DNA of 64,000 nt from Acanthosoma haemorrhoidale (lineage: Eukaryota > Arthropoda > Insecta > Hemiptera > Acanthosomatidae), in assembly GCA_930367205.1 (NCBI GenBank), contig OV884011.1, forward strand, positions 120,215,866-120,279,865. Reading direction: 5' to 3'. The notes under the pieces are model-generated. The model was not told where the DNA came from, searched no databases, and was given only the letters and a program-made list of their open reading frames with translations. A program made the translations under genes and the position numbers. This document shows, piece by piece, positions 12,585 through 24,750 of this stretch (position 1 is its first letter; every line of letters begins with the position of its first letter).

Positions 12585-13387
12585 TTAGAATATTCTAACT
12601 ACTATCCCATAAAAACAGGAGTTCCACAGGGCAGTGTCCTAGGTGCCATCCTCTATAACCTATACACCGCTGATGTCCCCTCTACCACCAATACATTGTT
12701 GGCAACATTTTCAGATGACACTGAAGTCCTGTCATCCTACACAGACCCTGATATAGCATCCCAAAACCTTCAAAAACACCTTGATGAGATCGAGTATCGG
12801 TACTACCAAAGGCGAATCAAGGTCAATGGCGCAAAAGTTTCCCACATAACCTTTTCCTTCGCTGCAAGTCTTGTCCGCTAGTCTTCTTAAATTCGATTCC
12901 TCTTCCTGTGCCTGAGACAGTACGGTATTTACGCTTCCATCTCGACAAAAGAGTGACATGGAACCCACACACAAGGCTAAAAAGACAAGAACTAAACAGA
13001 CGCTTTGGACAACTGTACAGACTACTTCGAAGGACATCCCATCTCTCAATAGAAAATAAACTACTTATTTACAAAGTAATATTTAAGCCAATATGGACAT
13101 ACGGAATAGAGCTATGGGGGACATAAAAAAAATCGAACATCAAGCACATCCAATCCTTTTAGTCAAAAGTCCTGAGAACAATAGTAAATGCCCCTTATTA
13201 CGTCAGCAACAAAACCCTTCATAACGATCTTAATATACCCTACATTCCTGAACTCATCCCTTCCAAATTCATGAAATTCCGTAGTAACCTATCTAACCAC
13301 TCTAATCCTGTAGCAAAGTCATTGCACTGCTCTACTCATCCCTATAAACATCCTCGTAGATGGCAGTGGCCTCGTGACTTGCTATAA
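12585..13387 (+). pseudogene. Jockey-A ORF2 reverse transcriptase palm to C-terminus, broken
   Basis: Begins within RT at EYSNYYPIKTGVPQGSVLG (motif B) and runs through TFSDDTEVL, where FADD has become FSDD, then HLDEIEYRYYQRRIKVN. After a frameshift near 12880-12905 it continues as VRYLRFHLDKRVTWNPHTR and KPIWTYGIELWGT. Beyond a stop near 13125 the C-terminus remains recognisable in shifted frames down to the family stop at 13385-13387. Endonuclease and RT motif A are missing. The changed catalytic motif, frameshifts and stops show it is dead. Confidence 0.8.
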
Positions 13388-13710
13388 ATGGGTGACAGTG
13401 GGAGTTCTGGCAATGGCCAGTTTCTCCAATCATGTCCTGAGCGTCTGTGGCTCTCACGCTCTTGGTCAGCCTCCACTGGCTCGTATCCGGTGACGCGGCG
13501 GACAGAGCAGCGTGGGGGACTTCCCAAGATTCCACTTATTCTTTCGTATGTGAGGGAGGCAACAACCATGTGGACTTGGGGGGCCCCTGGGCTGTTTGTA
13601 AATATTGTATGAATGTGTGACTGAATGATGAATTGTAAATTATTTATTGCCTATTAAGTATTAAGGCAGATTGTAATTTCATCATAATTAAGTTGTTTTA
13701 TATAAAAAAG
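13388..13710 (+). other. Jockey-A 3' UTR of copy A2
   Basis: GC-rich first half (block around 13440-13600) and AT-rich end with TTATTGCCTATTAAG and GGCAGATTGTAATTTC. All other Jockey-A copies share both parts. The 74- and 75-codon frames read across it on both strands are shadows. Confidence 0.75.
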
Positions 13711-13909
13711 GGAATGAATGTATTCGATCAGTTAACACAATCATTTAAAATTTAAGTTATAGATAAACACATTTTACAAACGCACTTTATGGAAGTATGA
13801 ATCAAAATTATCATTATAGGAGGTAAAAACTAATGATTCCCGATGAAGTAACTGCTACTTTCGTCGAATGCGAAGTTTTCTTTGAGTATATATACGGATA
13901 CTTACCGGG

Positions 13910-13921
13910 AACATACCGATA
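13910..13921. repeat. Left 12-bp TSD of Jockey-B copy B1
   Basis: AACATACCGATA, repeated exactly at 14817-14828 on the other side of the insertion. Confidence 0.85.
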
Positions 13922-14816
13922 AAAGTGCCCTGTGAGCAACAAGGTATGCTACCTTGGGATCACCCTCGGTAGACACTTGTCTTACACAACACATCTCGGT
14001 AAGAAATTAAAGAGGGTTAGGGAAAAAATTCTACAGCCTGGACACCTACTTCACAGCCCGGCTTTATAGGTACGCCTCAAGCTGCTGATATACCAGAGCG
14101 TCCTGAGACCTGCTTTGATGTACGGGACCCCACTTTTGAAGTATCTAACTCCTAACACTCTAAAAACGCTCCAGCAGTTTTAGAACAGAGTTCTCCACAC
14201 CTCCTTTAAACATACCCCGTTCGACCGAATGAAGGCAGACGAGATCCACGAAAAATTTGAAATGCTCACCATTCAAGATTTCATCAAGAGAAGGCACTTC
14301 AAATTTTTCGATTCACTCCGACACAGCCACAACCCACTATTCTCCGACCTTCCACCACCACCAATGCCCGTCCGATGGAAGCACTGCTGGACCACCGAAG
14401 CCTGGAGACAGATAGACCTCATAGAACCCTGACGGGGACTGAACGATCCACACCCAGCCAAGAGATCGAGATCGATCTCCCGGCCGACTCAACCGAAGCA
14501 CCATGACCCCTTCTACCCCAGGGTAGGTCGATAGGCCGATAGGCCGACACAGTGCAGCCCCCTTCAGAGGCGGGGCCAGGTATGACCTGGCCGACTACAA
14601 ACCAATGCCTAGTACCCCTAGGCTCCACCATAGGTAGACTCTCACTACCTTCCCGAACCCACCCGCCTCCTTTAGGCATCCCACACCCCATATCCTTCTC
14701 ATACATCCTTCAAATAGGACTCCCCTTAGTGAGAGGCACCCATTAATCCAAAATAATTTTCCTTTTATTTTTCCCACATCCTATTTTTTATAATATTTTT
14801 TTATAAAACAAAACAA
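13922..14816 (+). mobile_element. Jockey-B LINE copy B1, 5'-truncated with TSD
   Basis: An ~895-bp insertion holding the ORF2 C-terminus, a GC-rich 3' UTR and an A-rich tail (AAAACAAAACAAAA), bracketed by an exact 12-bp duplication. The same C-terminus and 3' UTR recur inverted at 25640-26610. It differs from Jockey-A throughout. It sits about 210 bp downstream of the 3' end of A2. Confidence 0.85.
13930..14432 (+). pseudogene. Jockey-B ORF2 C-terminal region
   Basis: Starts in CYLGITLGRHLSYTTHLGKK (post-palm region) and continues through LLIYQSVLRPALMYGTPL and TLQQ. A stop interrupts near 14180 and an indel shifts the frame. The last 67 codons (14229-14432) read MKADEIHEKFEMLTIQDFIK and end DLIEP. 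The copy at 26120-26470 shows the same order on the other strand. This is the conserved tail after the RT domain in Jockey-like ORF2, where no catalytic residues are expected. A truncated, broken remnant. Confidence 0.75.
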
Positions 14817-14828
14817 AACATACCGATA
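14817..14828. repeat. Right 12-bp TSD of Jockey-B copy B1
   Basis: Exact repeat of 13910-13921, directly after the A-rich tail. Confidence 0.85.
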
Positions 14829-14929
14829 TACTAATCTATCTGATATATAGCACTGTATGGATACACTTTATTGAATTCATAAGAATGTATGGATGTATTT
14901 TTTCTAAGGGTACATATATCCGTACTATA

Positions 14930-15125
14930 TACTCACTTCACTGACAATACAGCTAAAAGTCTCCAACAATTTCAGAGCGGTATCATAAGAAAATTGGTCA
15001 GACATACCTTTTTCCAGGGATTCAACTCCGACGTGCACCCATCGCTTGATGTGCCGTCGGTGGGTGCACTTCATCTACTGGAGAAACATCAAGTTTTTTG
15101 ACCCGTTGCAAAACCTGAGAACCAG
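14930..15125 (+). pseudogene. Diverged LINE ORF2 C-terminal fragment
   Basis: The plus-strand reading NTAKSLQQFQSGIIRKLVR, then DVHPSLDVPSVGALHLLEKH, matches the order of the LINE tail seen elsewhere here: an L-Q-x-F-Q-x-x-[IV]-L-R-x-[IL] helix, then LHxDLxIP. Only about 60 residues remain before a stop. Family membership is unclear and the start is undefined. Confidence 0.45.
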
Positions 15126-16382
15126 TGTTTAACGCTACCCCATATCCCCCATCGATGAAAACAGGCTGTCCGCAATAACAATAAGCTAGTTTCAAATTAG
15201 TAGTAGGCAATATCTTCCATAAGGTGAAGCCCAATAACTTTTATATTCTTAAAAATATTATACAATGTATATCAGATTTTAACTGGAAAATATTATATTT
15301 AAACGCAAAAACGTATAAAATTTAGGAACGGTACATTAAATATAATAAACGAGAAATGCAAGTTTATAAATTGATTCAATGTAAAATCTATATTTTGCTA
15401 AAATTTATATAAAATTAATAGAGAAGGTATAAAAAAAGAAGAAGAAACAGTTCATTAAAACGCCATATCCAGGATAATGATCTAATTTGTGTTAGAAATC
15501 ATCTGATTTAAGTGATAGAAACCATATTTATAGATTTGCGCCCGTAGGTGCGTGACCGCTTATGGCGGAATGTGTCTTATATTTTCTATGACAAGTCAGA
15601 TGTGTGCGGTTACAGCTCTAAAGACAATGACCTGCTTTCTAATGTGGTTTCGAATAACAAAAGCTGTACTGCATTGATAGAGTCTATCATGACATCTGAC
15701 AGAATAGTTTCTCTTTTCTGATGTACCTTTTCGTGTCCAGTCTATTTCTTTTATTGCAGTTATATCTATTGTATAAGAGTCCAGTACATAAAAGCACTTA
15801 AGTGCTAAGGGCTGCTGGTGATAAGTGCTCTGGCCAACTGAGGGTATTTCAGAAACCAATTTTAAAGTTTGCTTTGGCAATTACTGATTCTGCTCTCCCG
15901 CATCCAATCTGGCTCCTATGTGGAATGAATTATTTATTAGTTGTCACTGGTATGTTCATTTAGCACGACCATGGAACCGATTGGCTTTCCCACGATTTTA
16001 GTTTTTGTACCATTGCCTGCCTTTACGTTAATCGTAAAACCTTTCAGGTATTGGACGCTCGTGTCCACTCTAAACTGCTCTGCTCCCATATTTGCTCAAT
16101 GTGACCCTCGTTATCTCCCATAATCTCTATTCTTTTCCCTTGAAAACATTGGCCAAAATCACAAAATAGGCAATATCTTCCTTGCATTTGATGAGGACTT
16201 TTTCGGAGACTCGTCTTATCGTGAATAATACTCGTAAATCTATTTGGAGAGAATAAGTACTACTCGTACCTAAGAATGTATCCATTATTCTAATGAGCAT
16301 TTTACAAGCACTTTGAGTTTATATTGCAAGTAGAACATAGAGGAAGAATGGAGTGATGATTATGGCAATTACGGAAATCCCC
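15126..16382. other. No recognised gene; unrecognised open frame on the minus strand
   Basis: AT-rich to about 15540, then more complex. A 94-codon minus-strand frame (15880-15596) and a neighbouring stretch (about 16045-15925, minus, reading VQYLKGFTINVKAGNGTKTK) have non-random composition and may be pieces of one decayed transposon protein. I could not assign either. Confidence 0.35.
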
Positions 16383-17372
16383 TGTCGGGTCGTCACGAGG
16401 GGGTGCCTGGTTACCCTAGCCCTGGTGACGAGTGAGGGTTGTTTGAGTTTATAACCTGGACAATCTTTTCATGACGGCTTTACTATCTGACTCCATGTTT
16501 TATAGGTATGTGCCCTGACAATGCACTATGTTCATGAAAAGAGGTGAAAGGTAGGTAGGTTTGTGTGGTCTTGAAAAATTCACACTCGGTATCTGAGGGT
16601 AGGTGAAATCCGTCCGGATCCCAAAGGCGAGTGTGAACCGGAGGGAGGCAGACTGAATTGTCACGGGAGACACTGCTTGGTAAGTTTGCAGGGCCGCGAC
16701 AACCGTTGTCCACTAGGGAGAGGTCACTCCCAAGGAGGTGCTAGATTTAGCGAGACGAAGGCAGAGATTCCCGCTAGGAAGGTATGGGGTCTGACGACGC
16801 CGGACTAAACCATAGCGAGGCTAGGAGAGAAGAGATGCAGAGGTTTTACATAAAGAAGCAGTAAGGTTTCAGAGTGCAAGCGGATAGCCACGAGCCGGTA
16901 GTTGCCACGAGAATTATTTACAGGGGCCAGACCACCGGCTTAAATACCCAGCTAGCCTCGCCCTTAGCCAATCATCATTAGGATTGTTGTGACCAATGAT
17001 GTGGCTTTCCTTTGTTATCTAGCAGAGGCTGGAAGGGTTTGCCGAGGGTCTGGACCTCTTACCTGCCTACAGCTGGTGTCCCAGCTCATATAACTAATTG
17101 GCATCCCGCATTTTTTATTGCTTAACACATTTACAATGATTTATATTTTGTTCATGTTATTTACATTTGTTTACAATATATTTTGTTCATGTTATTTATA
17201 CTTGTTTACAATATATTTTGTTCATGTTATTTACATTTGTTTACAATACAGGGTCCGTCAATTAGTTTGCAAGTTATGGACTTTTAAACAGTGGATACAT
17301 TTTTTTGGACCCCTCTGTATATATACAATAGAGTATAGGGTGATCTATCTTATGTCGTTAGCGGTTGCTACA
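16383..17372 (-). repeat. LTR-a of the TGTAGC...CCCGACA family
   Basis: On the minus strand it starts TGTAGCAACCGCTAAC and ends CGTGACGACCCGACA. It aligns along its length with the LTRs at 32793-33541 and 63155-64000, through shared blocks such as TCACCCTATACTCTATTG near the start and GGTTCACACTCGCC near the end. A TATTTAAG box lies near 16930-16950 (minus). No matching TSD flanks it, so it may be a solo LTR with altered ends or one end of a larger relic. It is longer than LTR-b partly because of the minisatellite at 17145-17249. Confidence 0.75.
17145..17249. repeat. 35-bp minisatellite, three copies, in LTR-a
   Basis: Units begin at 17145, 17180 and 17215, each starting ATTTTGTTCATG and ending TTTACAATAT or nearly so. 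Unit 2 has a few substitutions. The other LTRs have about one unit's worth of related sequence at this place. The 160-codon plus-strand frame starting at 17118 is a product of this repeat (its length is a multiple of neither a stop nor a gene signal). Confidence 0.85.
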
Positions 17373-19235
17373 TACTCTTTCTTAAATATTGGAATCTGGG
17401 GACTGTCAATTCCTTTAATATCTTTCGCAATCAGTCCCTACAATCCAAAATTCTCCGTAGTAGAGTCAATGATCCCTTCTATGTCAACTACCGTTACCTT
17501 CATGCCCATCTCATCTTCACCAACGCAGTACAAAGCCCCAGGCGGAGGTTGCCCCGCCATCTCCTCTAAACCAACTAGTACTTTGTTCAATGCGTTCTAG
17601 GTGATAACGTGAACAGTTAAGTTATTTTATCTAATGAGCCTTTTACCCTCAATGTAACAAGACGTTAAAAACTGAAGTCCTAAGCACCTCTTATGGTTTG
17701 TATTGATTGCATGCAATAATTTCCGTTTATAGATAACCCCGTCAAAGATAAGTATAAAATAAATGGGGGATCGATTGCCGGACTTATTACCAAATAAGTC
17801 GCTATGTTGTTTGTCCCTAAACGCTGGAAACAAGTATACCATTCTCACTCCGTCGTCTTTTCTTCCTTTTCTCCATACTTTTCTTCACGAACTCCGTGCC
17901 TTCTTTATATCTCTCCTCTTACTCTTCTTATTCGGTCACCCTTTATAATTCAAAATCCTCCAGTATCATCTAGCTCTCTTGTAAGTCTTCGAAACTCCTA
18001 ACTTTAATAGCAGCCATCGCATTATTAGTCAACGATTATTGTGAATAGCTTGAAATCTGTGGAGAGTTGTATGTTCAGAATCCGATTCTGACACATTTGT
18101 ATAAATGTCGAAGCCTAGAGTGTACATCTTATTGTCTCCTTATTTCTAAAGCAATTATTATTTTCCGGATTCATAAAGCTTGAATATTTCGAATGAAGCG
18201 TGAATGGAGAAAATGACTCCCATTGAGTGGGAAATAGACTAACGTAAAAAGATCATTGGGTAATGGTGGATGCCGCTAAGAAGGGCTGTGGGTAAACAAA
18301 ATACATCCAGTACCGATACAGACATACGGCTCTCCATTCTCCTCTCCTCGGAGCAAATGTGACAGAAAATAGGATTCCTAACAGTCATGGCGCCATCTGT
18401 CTTTGAATACCTCTAACCGACTCCAGCGAAATGTAAGGGGATCTTTTCTCTTTCGCCTCACTTACACCCTATGCCTGTGTCTATTCCCATTTGAATTCCC
18501 TCTACGCTTGCTACACATTTTTATCTAGTCATTGCTCCTTCGGATAGAAGTTAAGTCCCCTATTTTTCGTTTGTTTCATACGATAGGTTTTTAAAACAAT
18601 GTTCTGAATGGTATTTAGGATGAAAAATGCTGAGTTAATCAGGCATAATATTTAATACAACATAACGTGACTAAGTAATAAAACGGACTCTTAATTAATC
18701 CGTAGGATAATTAAGCACCTTTTAACCGTCGTGAAACCAGTTATTTAATTAATTATTTTGCATAATTGTTTTTTTAGAATTATTACATTTGAATCAGAAC
18801 TATTATAATCAACAACCCAAGCACATTTGACCCTGAATCAAAGTGTTTGAAAATGATTTTGAATTCTAATAGCTTTTATATAAATGAAATGATGAAAACA
18901 ATCTTTAAGCTACAATTTTAGGAAATTTCACTAGCGTGAATATCTCCCTAAAGATGGCTGAATTTATTTTGTGGTTGACAGTGGATTAAAACGCTTTATC
19001 GTTAGCTTGAACACAAATTACACCAGGACACTCCTACAAGATGAAACATGACGTTTTATTTTCGAATATAGAAACCTTGCGGTTTTCTTTCAGATGTCCT
19101 TTAAAATATGCAAATTAACAGATAATCATTACTGTATGAAGCAGTTTTTGGCAATTAAAGGCTATTAAACAGATTACGGAAATCGTAGGTAATGCCACAC
19201 ATAACTACTTTTTATAAATAACTGTGAAATATTAG
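17373..19235. other. No recognised gene; one minus-strand open stretch
   Basis: A minus-strand reading from about 17590 to 17460 (LVGLEEMAGQPPPGALY, MGMKVTVVDIEG) has coding-like composition and ends at a stop before LTR-a. I cannot assign it. A purine-rich AAGAAAGAG lies just upstream of LTR-a in its own orientation and could be a polypurine tract. If so, this stretch would be 3' internal sequence of that element. The remainder is AT-rich without signal. Confidence 0.3.
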
Positions 19236-19433
19236 TACGGGAGACATTTTCAAACATTAGATGCTAATATGATTTATTTTCTTGTGAAAATCCTCGATCC
19301 AAGATATAAAACTAGATTAAATTATGTAACGGTACGCACACTGATTACTGACAAAGCTCGTAAACTCGTTGATTGGATTGCAAATGAAAATAAAACCAAT
19401 TACAACCTTAAATTTTTCATTTTTGCTCCATAG
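19236..19433 (+). pseudogene. Possible hAT-like transposase scrap
   Basis: A stop-to-stop frame of 65 codons contains VKILDPRYKTRLNYV and then DKARKLVDWIANE. The L-D-P-R-[YF]-K motif followed by a helical acidic/basic stretch is typical of the region ahead of the hAT dimerisation domain. No catalytic residues, dimerisation motif or terminal inverted repeats were seen, so this is a guess from one motif. Confidence 0.3.
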
Positions 19434-19689
19434 ATTAAACATTTTTGGTAAGCTGAGTAAGTAAACATAGAAACGAGATAAAAGACGTAGAAAATGATAA
19501 AGTCTGTGAACTCAGTCAGCTCACTCAGGAGATTATTAAACCAAAAATTTTCTACCTTTTTCTTCTTCATCATTCAACCATGAACAGTTTCTCATAAAAC
19601 AATATCTATAATCTCCACCTGATATTTGGGGGCTCTGCTCTCACCGCGTCGGTGACATCTTGAGTTTAAATGCATAAACAACTGTGTCG

Positions 19690-20290
19690 AAATAAACATC
19701 CAAAACCAAACAACAAAAACCTACACATACACAACAGTTTTTAACTGTCATTTAAACCGTTATGGACGTTTGGGCTAGAACTGTAGGGTACTACCAAACC
19801 TTCCAACATCTAACGAATTAAAACATTCCTACCCAAAGACCTCAGAACAGCAATCAACGCAGTTCTACATCACAAACTCAGCCCTTCTCAATTCTTTCAA
19901 TGCACTTACCTTGATTTAACAACCGCAAAATTTACTATAGTCCATGAGATCCATTCTATAGTCAAATTTTCCTTATGGAATAACACTTACCCATAAAATC
20001 CTCTTCGTCACGTAAAGTGGTAGTGCTCTCGCGATCTATTGTAAAAAGACAAATATTAACTCCAAACCACATTCAAGTCCTGAGCATGTGTGGCTCTCTT
20101 GGTCTCTCACCTCATGCAAAGCAGTTGTTGAGTGGAGTGGCGGGAGCTTCGTTGCCTCATACCTTTCTACTAGCGTCACTGGGTGAACTCTTGAGGCATG
20201 TAAAATATTGGTATGCGTGTGAAGTGTACATGCCGTGTGACTGTGGAATATGAATGAGATCACAAAATTCAATTATTAATAACAGATAAG
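19690..20290 (+). pseudogene. Diverged Jockey-A relative A3: ORF2 tail and 3' UTR
   Basis: Plus-strand reading SFKPLWTFGLEL, stop, GTTKPSNI, stop, RIKTFLPKDLRTAINAVLHHK parallels KPIWTYGIELWGTAKKSNIKRIQ in the Jockey-A C-terminus, with in-frame stops. Downstream, TCCTGAGCATGTGTGGCTCT (about 20078) matches the Jockey-A 3' UTR block at about 13434 in the same order. An old copy. The 78-codon frames over 20017-20272 on both strands lie in this 3' UTR and are not genes. Confidence 0.6.
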
Positions 20291-23200
20291 CGAGTAATTA
20301 TATTAATTTAAAGAACTTTTAAAAAAAAATTTAAAGTGTAATTTCAGCTCGTGATCAAATGTATTCCTCCTATCTAGTTTGAATAATCATTAAATTCCCA
20401 GTAAATTGTACGATTTTCAGTAAGCTATGAATTAATTTGTTATAATGTTAAAAATTTGTTACTAACAGACAGATGCAGAACGAGCTCACCCAATTCCCCA
20501 GCGCTCACTACAGGCACACTAATCTGGAGCTGGTTGAATCGCTTCTGTAGACCGAGTGGAGTCCCATTCAGTTTGCAGCTCTACACTTTCAATTTGCCTC
20601 TAAAGATTTATCTTGTGAATGCCATTGAAGGAGGCGAGGTGGGACCGGGGCTTGGTGGGGAATGAGGCTCTGGATCCGACTATAACGACCCTAGGAAAAC
20701 AGCCCCAACCCACGCTTTAACTCAGATATTAGGCAGGGTTGGCAGGTTACAGGTTTTAAAGGGGCCACTGCAATGGGATAAGGGCCAGGATTACCAGGTC
20801 ATCCTCAATAAGGTAAATTAACAGCGTACTTTAACTACGAGGCCTGGGATTTGGTCGCTTTTATTTTACAGTGCCTCTTCATTATTGCACTTCAGGGCCC
20901 TGGTGTAATTCGACTAATGCGGAAAATGCAAAACACTTTCAGTAGGGGGGGGTTGAGGACAATGGGTTTGCATACTGTAGACTAGAAAAAATCGCAACCT
21001 AGAAAATCTCATTAGGGTTCCAGTTCTCTCCCTGGGCATCTGAAGTGCAGAAAAAAATATTGAACTAATACAAACCTTAAAACTTCCTTAAAGCATTGTT
21101 TATTTATGATGTCATTATTTATAGTTTTCAATGCAAACTCAGTTCTTTCTTCCGAATCGTAATATCTTCAGCCCGATGTATCAACTATTACCATCACTTT
21201 TGAAATATACTAAATCCTGATTAATGATTACATTGCAAATGTACAGTGAATTCCTGCTGTGATTTCGACGCCAACTTACTAAATGGTGGTTCTAATTAGC
21301 CCAAGTCAGTATCGCGCCTTAGAGACCTAAAGTTTCTATTATTAATTACTATGTCAAACTAACCGCTCAGACTTGGCACATTTGTTACGAACTGTAAACA
21401 CTAATGGCGACCAGATCGGGTCCCTTCTATAACTTGTTACACCTCCAACCGCAGCTACAGTATTAATTGTTTTAATCAATTTATATGTTTTCTTGAAATA
21501 ATCAGATATATATAAGTGAAACTTTATCTTAAACGACCACGTTGTAGTAGTTTGTCTTTCTGTTCAGGCCTAGTGAAACTCCTGCTCAAGTGATGTGAGA
21601 CATGTCCATGTTACATGGATGTCACGTTCAATATTGGCATAACAGGAAAAACGTTGTCATCTCCATAAAATATAATTGTCATTGATTAATGAGTTTTAAC
21701 TTATGTAAGTATTGTTCTCAGATAGTGTAAAGGTCACTCTAATTGATTGTCATACTGGGGGCATTCCTGCACGGTGTGTGATTTGCTTACCTAGTAAGCA
21801 CTCATTAATTTACTCTGTGGTTTTGATGCAATTTCCGTAGGTTCCATTCATTTCTTTAAGACTAACTGCTCAACAGTTTGGATGACTAGGGAACAACACA
21901 AAACATTTTTATATTTACATGTTTTTTTTTAATTTTAATAATATTTTCAGACAGATTCTGTTGTATTCTATATGACGGAGCCATTTGAAATCATTTTCGC
22001 AAAATAATTAGTCAAAAAGTTTTAAAATATGAAGTATTAAGGGCAAGCGTGGCAGAAAATCCCCTCGGTCTTTCTTTTTTCTAACGTTTTTTACTAACTG
22101 CAGTTTGATACATTCATGCAAACTGTCACAATTTTAGTTTTATAGATATACATTACTTCTTTATGTCTTTTTTATTGATCAGGAACCCCAATGAATAGCT
22201 GATTGTTAAACCAGCCATAGTATATTAACTATCTTCTTGTCTTCATTTAGTATCTTGAATTCCTTCAATTCTAAATAAATGGTTCTTAAAAATTATTCAT
22301 TAATGGCTGCCTGCTAGCGCACAGTATATAGTAGTAACTTCACAATAAATTATTAAACAAAGAAATAATAATAAAAATTTTAATTAATTAAACTAGCTAG
22401 AGTGATGCTTCTGCCGTAATCATAGGATAGAAGGATAGATATTTAAGAAACAAGGTGTTGAGTATTTAAAGAATGATTAGACATTCTGATATATGAAAAC
22501 TACTCTAAAGTAAACAATAAATTCTAACTGAGCGGAAGCACATACTGCTTTGGTGAGTTCTGAAGTCACAATGAACAAAGCCTCAAGCAGCAAAGGGCAT
22601 TGGCTGGCATAATGTTAAAAACATATCTATCTAACATATCTTCCACCCTCAGGTATCACCAACAGTTCTAAAGGCAAGCCAATGGTAGCTGCACAGGCCA
22701 TAAACACTCTCCATTTTTTCACCAGATTGCACACTTACTTAAATTAGCCTACTTAAAATAGATGACTTTAGTTTTAATACGACATCAATATGTAAGACTG
22801 AGCTAAAAGTCGCATATATTTCAGAATAAAACTAACTTTATGTATTTGAAGTATGTTAAGTCCTTTGGGACAGCTTTTTCACGATGCAAGTAAGCACCAA
22901 CGGTCAGGCCAATTTTTAGTTAGAACCAGTTTTTAATTAGATCCCCACCAGTCAATATCTCTCAGTTACAAAGTTAGATAATCTGTTTATGAAAGTGTTC
23001 ACAGGAATCAGAAGCGGATCTATTTCTTTCTTTGCAAATAACTTCCGTCTCGTAGATATCCTTTCTGACCATAATTTAATGGGTAGAAGATTCATTAAAT
23101 CTTTAGAATTTGAGTTAAACCACTTAATTTAGAAACATTACTCATTGAACTACCACACGTATACAAGGTTTTACGCTATTTTCACATGAGCCACTGGAAG

Positions 23201-23948
23201 GATGGCTAACTATCCGTCATTAGATTTTGAGTTGGGTGTTAATTTATTAAAGATAAAGGGTTTTATGTTGAATAAATTATCTTTAGCCGATCTTTATATC
23301 TTCTGCAACTAAAACAGCTGATGACGTTCAAAGAAGGCCGTTACGAACTAAGGCCGGATGACTGACTAAATAATGAAGAAGGCCGACAAGACGTAGCTGT
23401 GAGAGATGGCTGTGGTGGATATTGAATAGCCGTCTTGCGGACCTGGCCAACATAAATAACGGAGATAGCCACCGCCTAACCACTCCCTCAGGGGCCCTGT
23501 CTTTTATCTCGCCTCTTTACCGCAGCCCGCCTCTACCTTGTCTTATCGCTAACTTTACATCGCCTATCTGCCTATCTCAACTGTCGGTGGGCGGCCACCG
23601 TATATGTACCATCAAACATCTTTGGTTAAACTGACGATTGTATTATTGCCCAAAGCAGAATGGTCCCAAGTATACGAATAAATTCTTTGAGTTTCTAAAC
23701 AATACGCAGCGGAAGGTATTACTCAAATTTAGGAATCACCAATAAAAAGAAGTAGTTTACGAGAAAAAAAAAAATTTTGATTCAAAGCAATCAACGATTT
23801 ATTATACCTGTTTCCGCATAATAGAAATTAAATGTGTACATTAAGTATTATAATTACCTTAAAGGGGGGAAAGTTGAGAAAAATCACAAGCGCTCTCCTC
23901 TCCACTTTAAAATGCCCAAAGGACAAATAAAAACACTAGCAACAGTAC
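20291..23948. other. AT-rich interval without recognisable genes
   Basis: Short random frames only. GC-richer patches near 20450-20800 and 23330-23640 contain 69-70-codon plus-strand frames of no recognised family. No repeats shared with the rest of the window were noticed. Confidence 0.45.
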
Positions 23949-24750
23949 GGTATTTTTTTTTTTTTAATTAACAACAACTTTATCATGATAAAATTACAAT
24001 CTGCCTGATTGGGCTATAAGTAATTATGATAAATGATCCCATTCATACTAATTTACAATTTTCATTCACTTGCTCATTCATACTACATATACAAACAGCC
24101 CAGAGGCCCCCCAAGTCCACATGGTTGTCATCTCCCTCACGTGTGAAAGAGGAAGCGGAGCTTTGGGAAGTCCCCCATGCTTCTTCGTCAGCCGCGTCAC
24201 TGGATAAGAGCCAGCGGAGGCTGACCAAGAGCGCGAGATCCACAGACGCTCAGGACATGATTGGAGAAACTGGCCATAGCCAGGACTCCCACTGTCACGT
24301 ATTTATAGCAGGTCACGAGGCCACTGCTGTTTTAGTCTCCGAGGAGGATTATAGGGATGAATGGTGCAGTGCAATGACTGTTCTAGGGAATTAGGGTGGT
24401 TGTATAGGTTACTATGGAATTTTATGAACTTGGAAGAGATGAGTTCTAGAATATAGGGTATATTTAGATCATTGTGAAGGGTTGTGTTGCTGACGTAATA
24501 AGGGGCATTTACTATTGTTCTCAGGACTTTTGATTGAAAGGATTTGATGCGCTTGATGTTCGACTTTTTTGATGTCCCCCATAGCTCTATTCCGTATGTC
24601 CAGATTGGCTTAAGTATAACTTTGTAAATAAGTAGTTTATCTTCTATTGAGAGATGGGATGTCCTTCGAAGTAGTCTTTACAGTTGTCCAAAGCGTCTGT
24701 TTAGTTCTTGTCTTTTTAGTCTCGTGTGTGGGTTCCATGTCAGTCTTGTG
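23949..24750 (-). mobile_element. Jockey-A LINE copy A4, 5'-truncated
   Basis: On the minus strand it runs from the thumb region (GTGTGGGTTCCATGTCAG at about 24722-24742, plus sense) through the ORF2 C-terminus and 3' UTR to a poly-A tail, seen as a T run at 23951-23964. Layout and sequence match A8 at 54918-55690. The 122-codon plus-strand frame at 24026-24394 is antisense to the 3' UTR. No convincing TSD was found. Confidence 0.75.

Larger units (their letters stand above)
11806..13710 (+). mobile_element. Jockey-A LINE copy A2, internally deleted, both ends present
   Basis: Starts with the same 5' end as the full-length copy (TTTTTTGCGCATGCG) and keeps the 5' UTR with its tRNA-like segment and the first ~60 codons of ORF1. 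It then jumps to the RT palm, the ORF2 C-terminus and the 3' UTR. About 2.9 kb of the reference element, including the rest of ORF1, the endonuclease and the RT N-terminus, is missing. A hairpin-rich foreign segment of about 185 bp sits in its place (12400-12585). The 3' UTR ends near 13710. Confidence 0.8.

Noticed and set aside
15596..16050. piggyBac-like transposase on the minus strand
   Set aside because: A stretch reading KPIGSMVVLNEH loosely recalls the region near the piggyBac GGVD motif, but no second motif supports it.
17118..17600. 160-codon plus-strand open frame
   Set aside because: Its first half is the 35-bp minisatellite of LTR-a read as a hydrophobic repeat, and the rest is antisense to unrelated sequence. 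No protein family resembles it.
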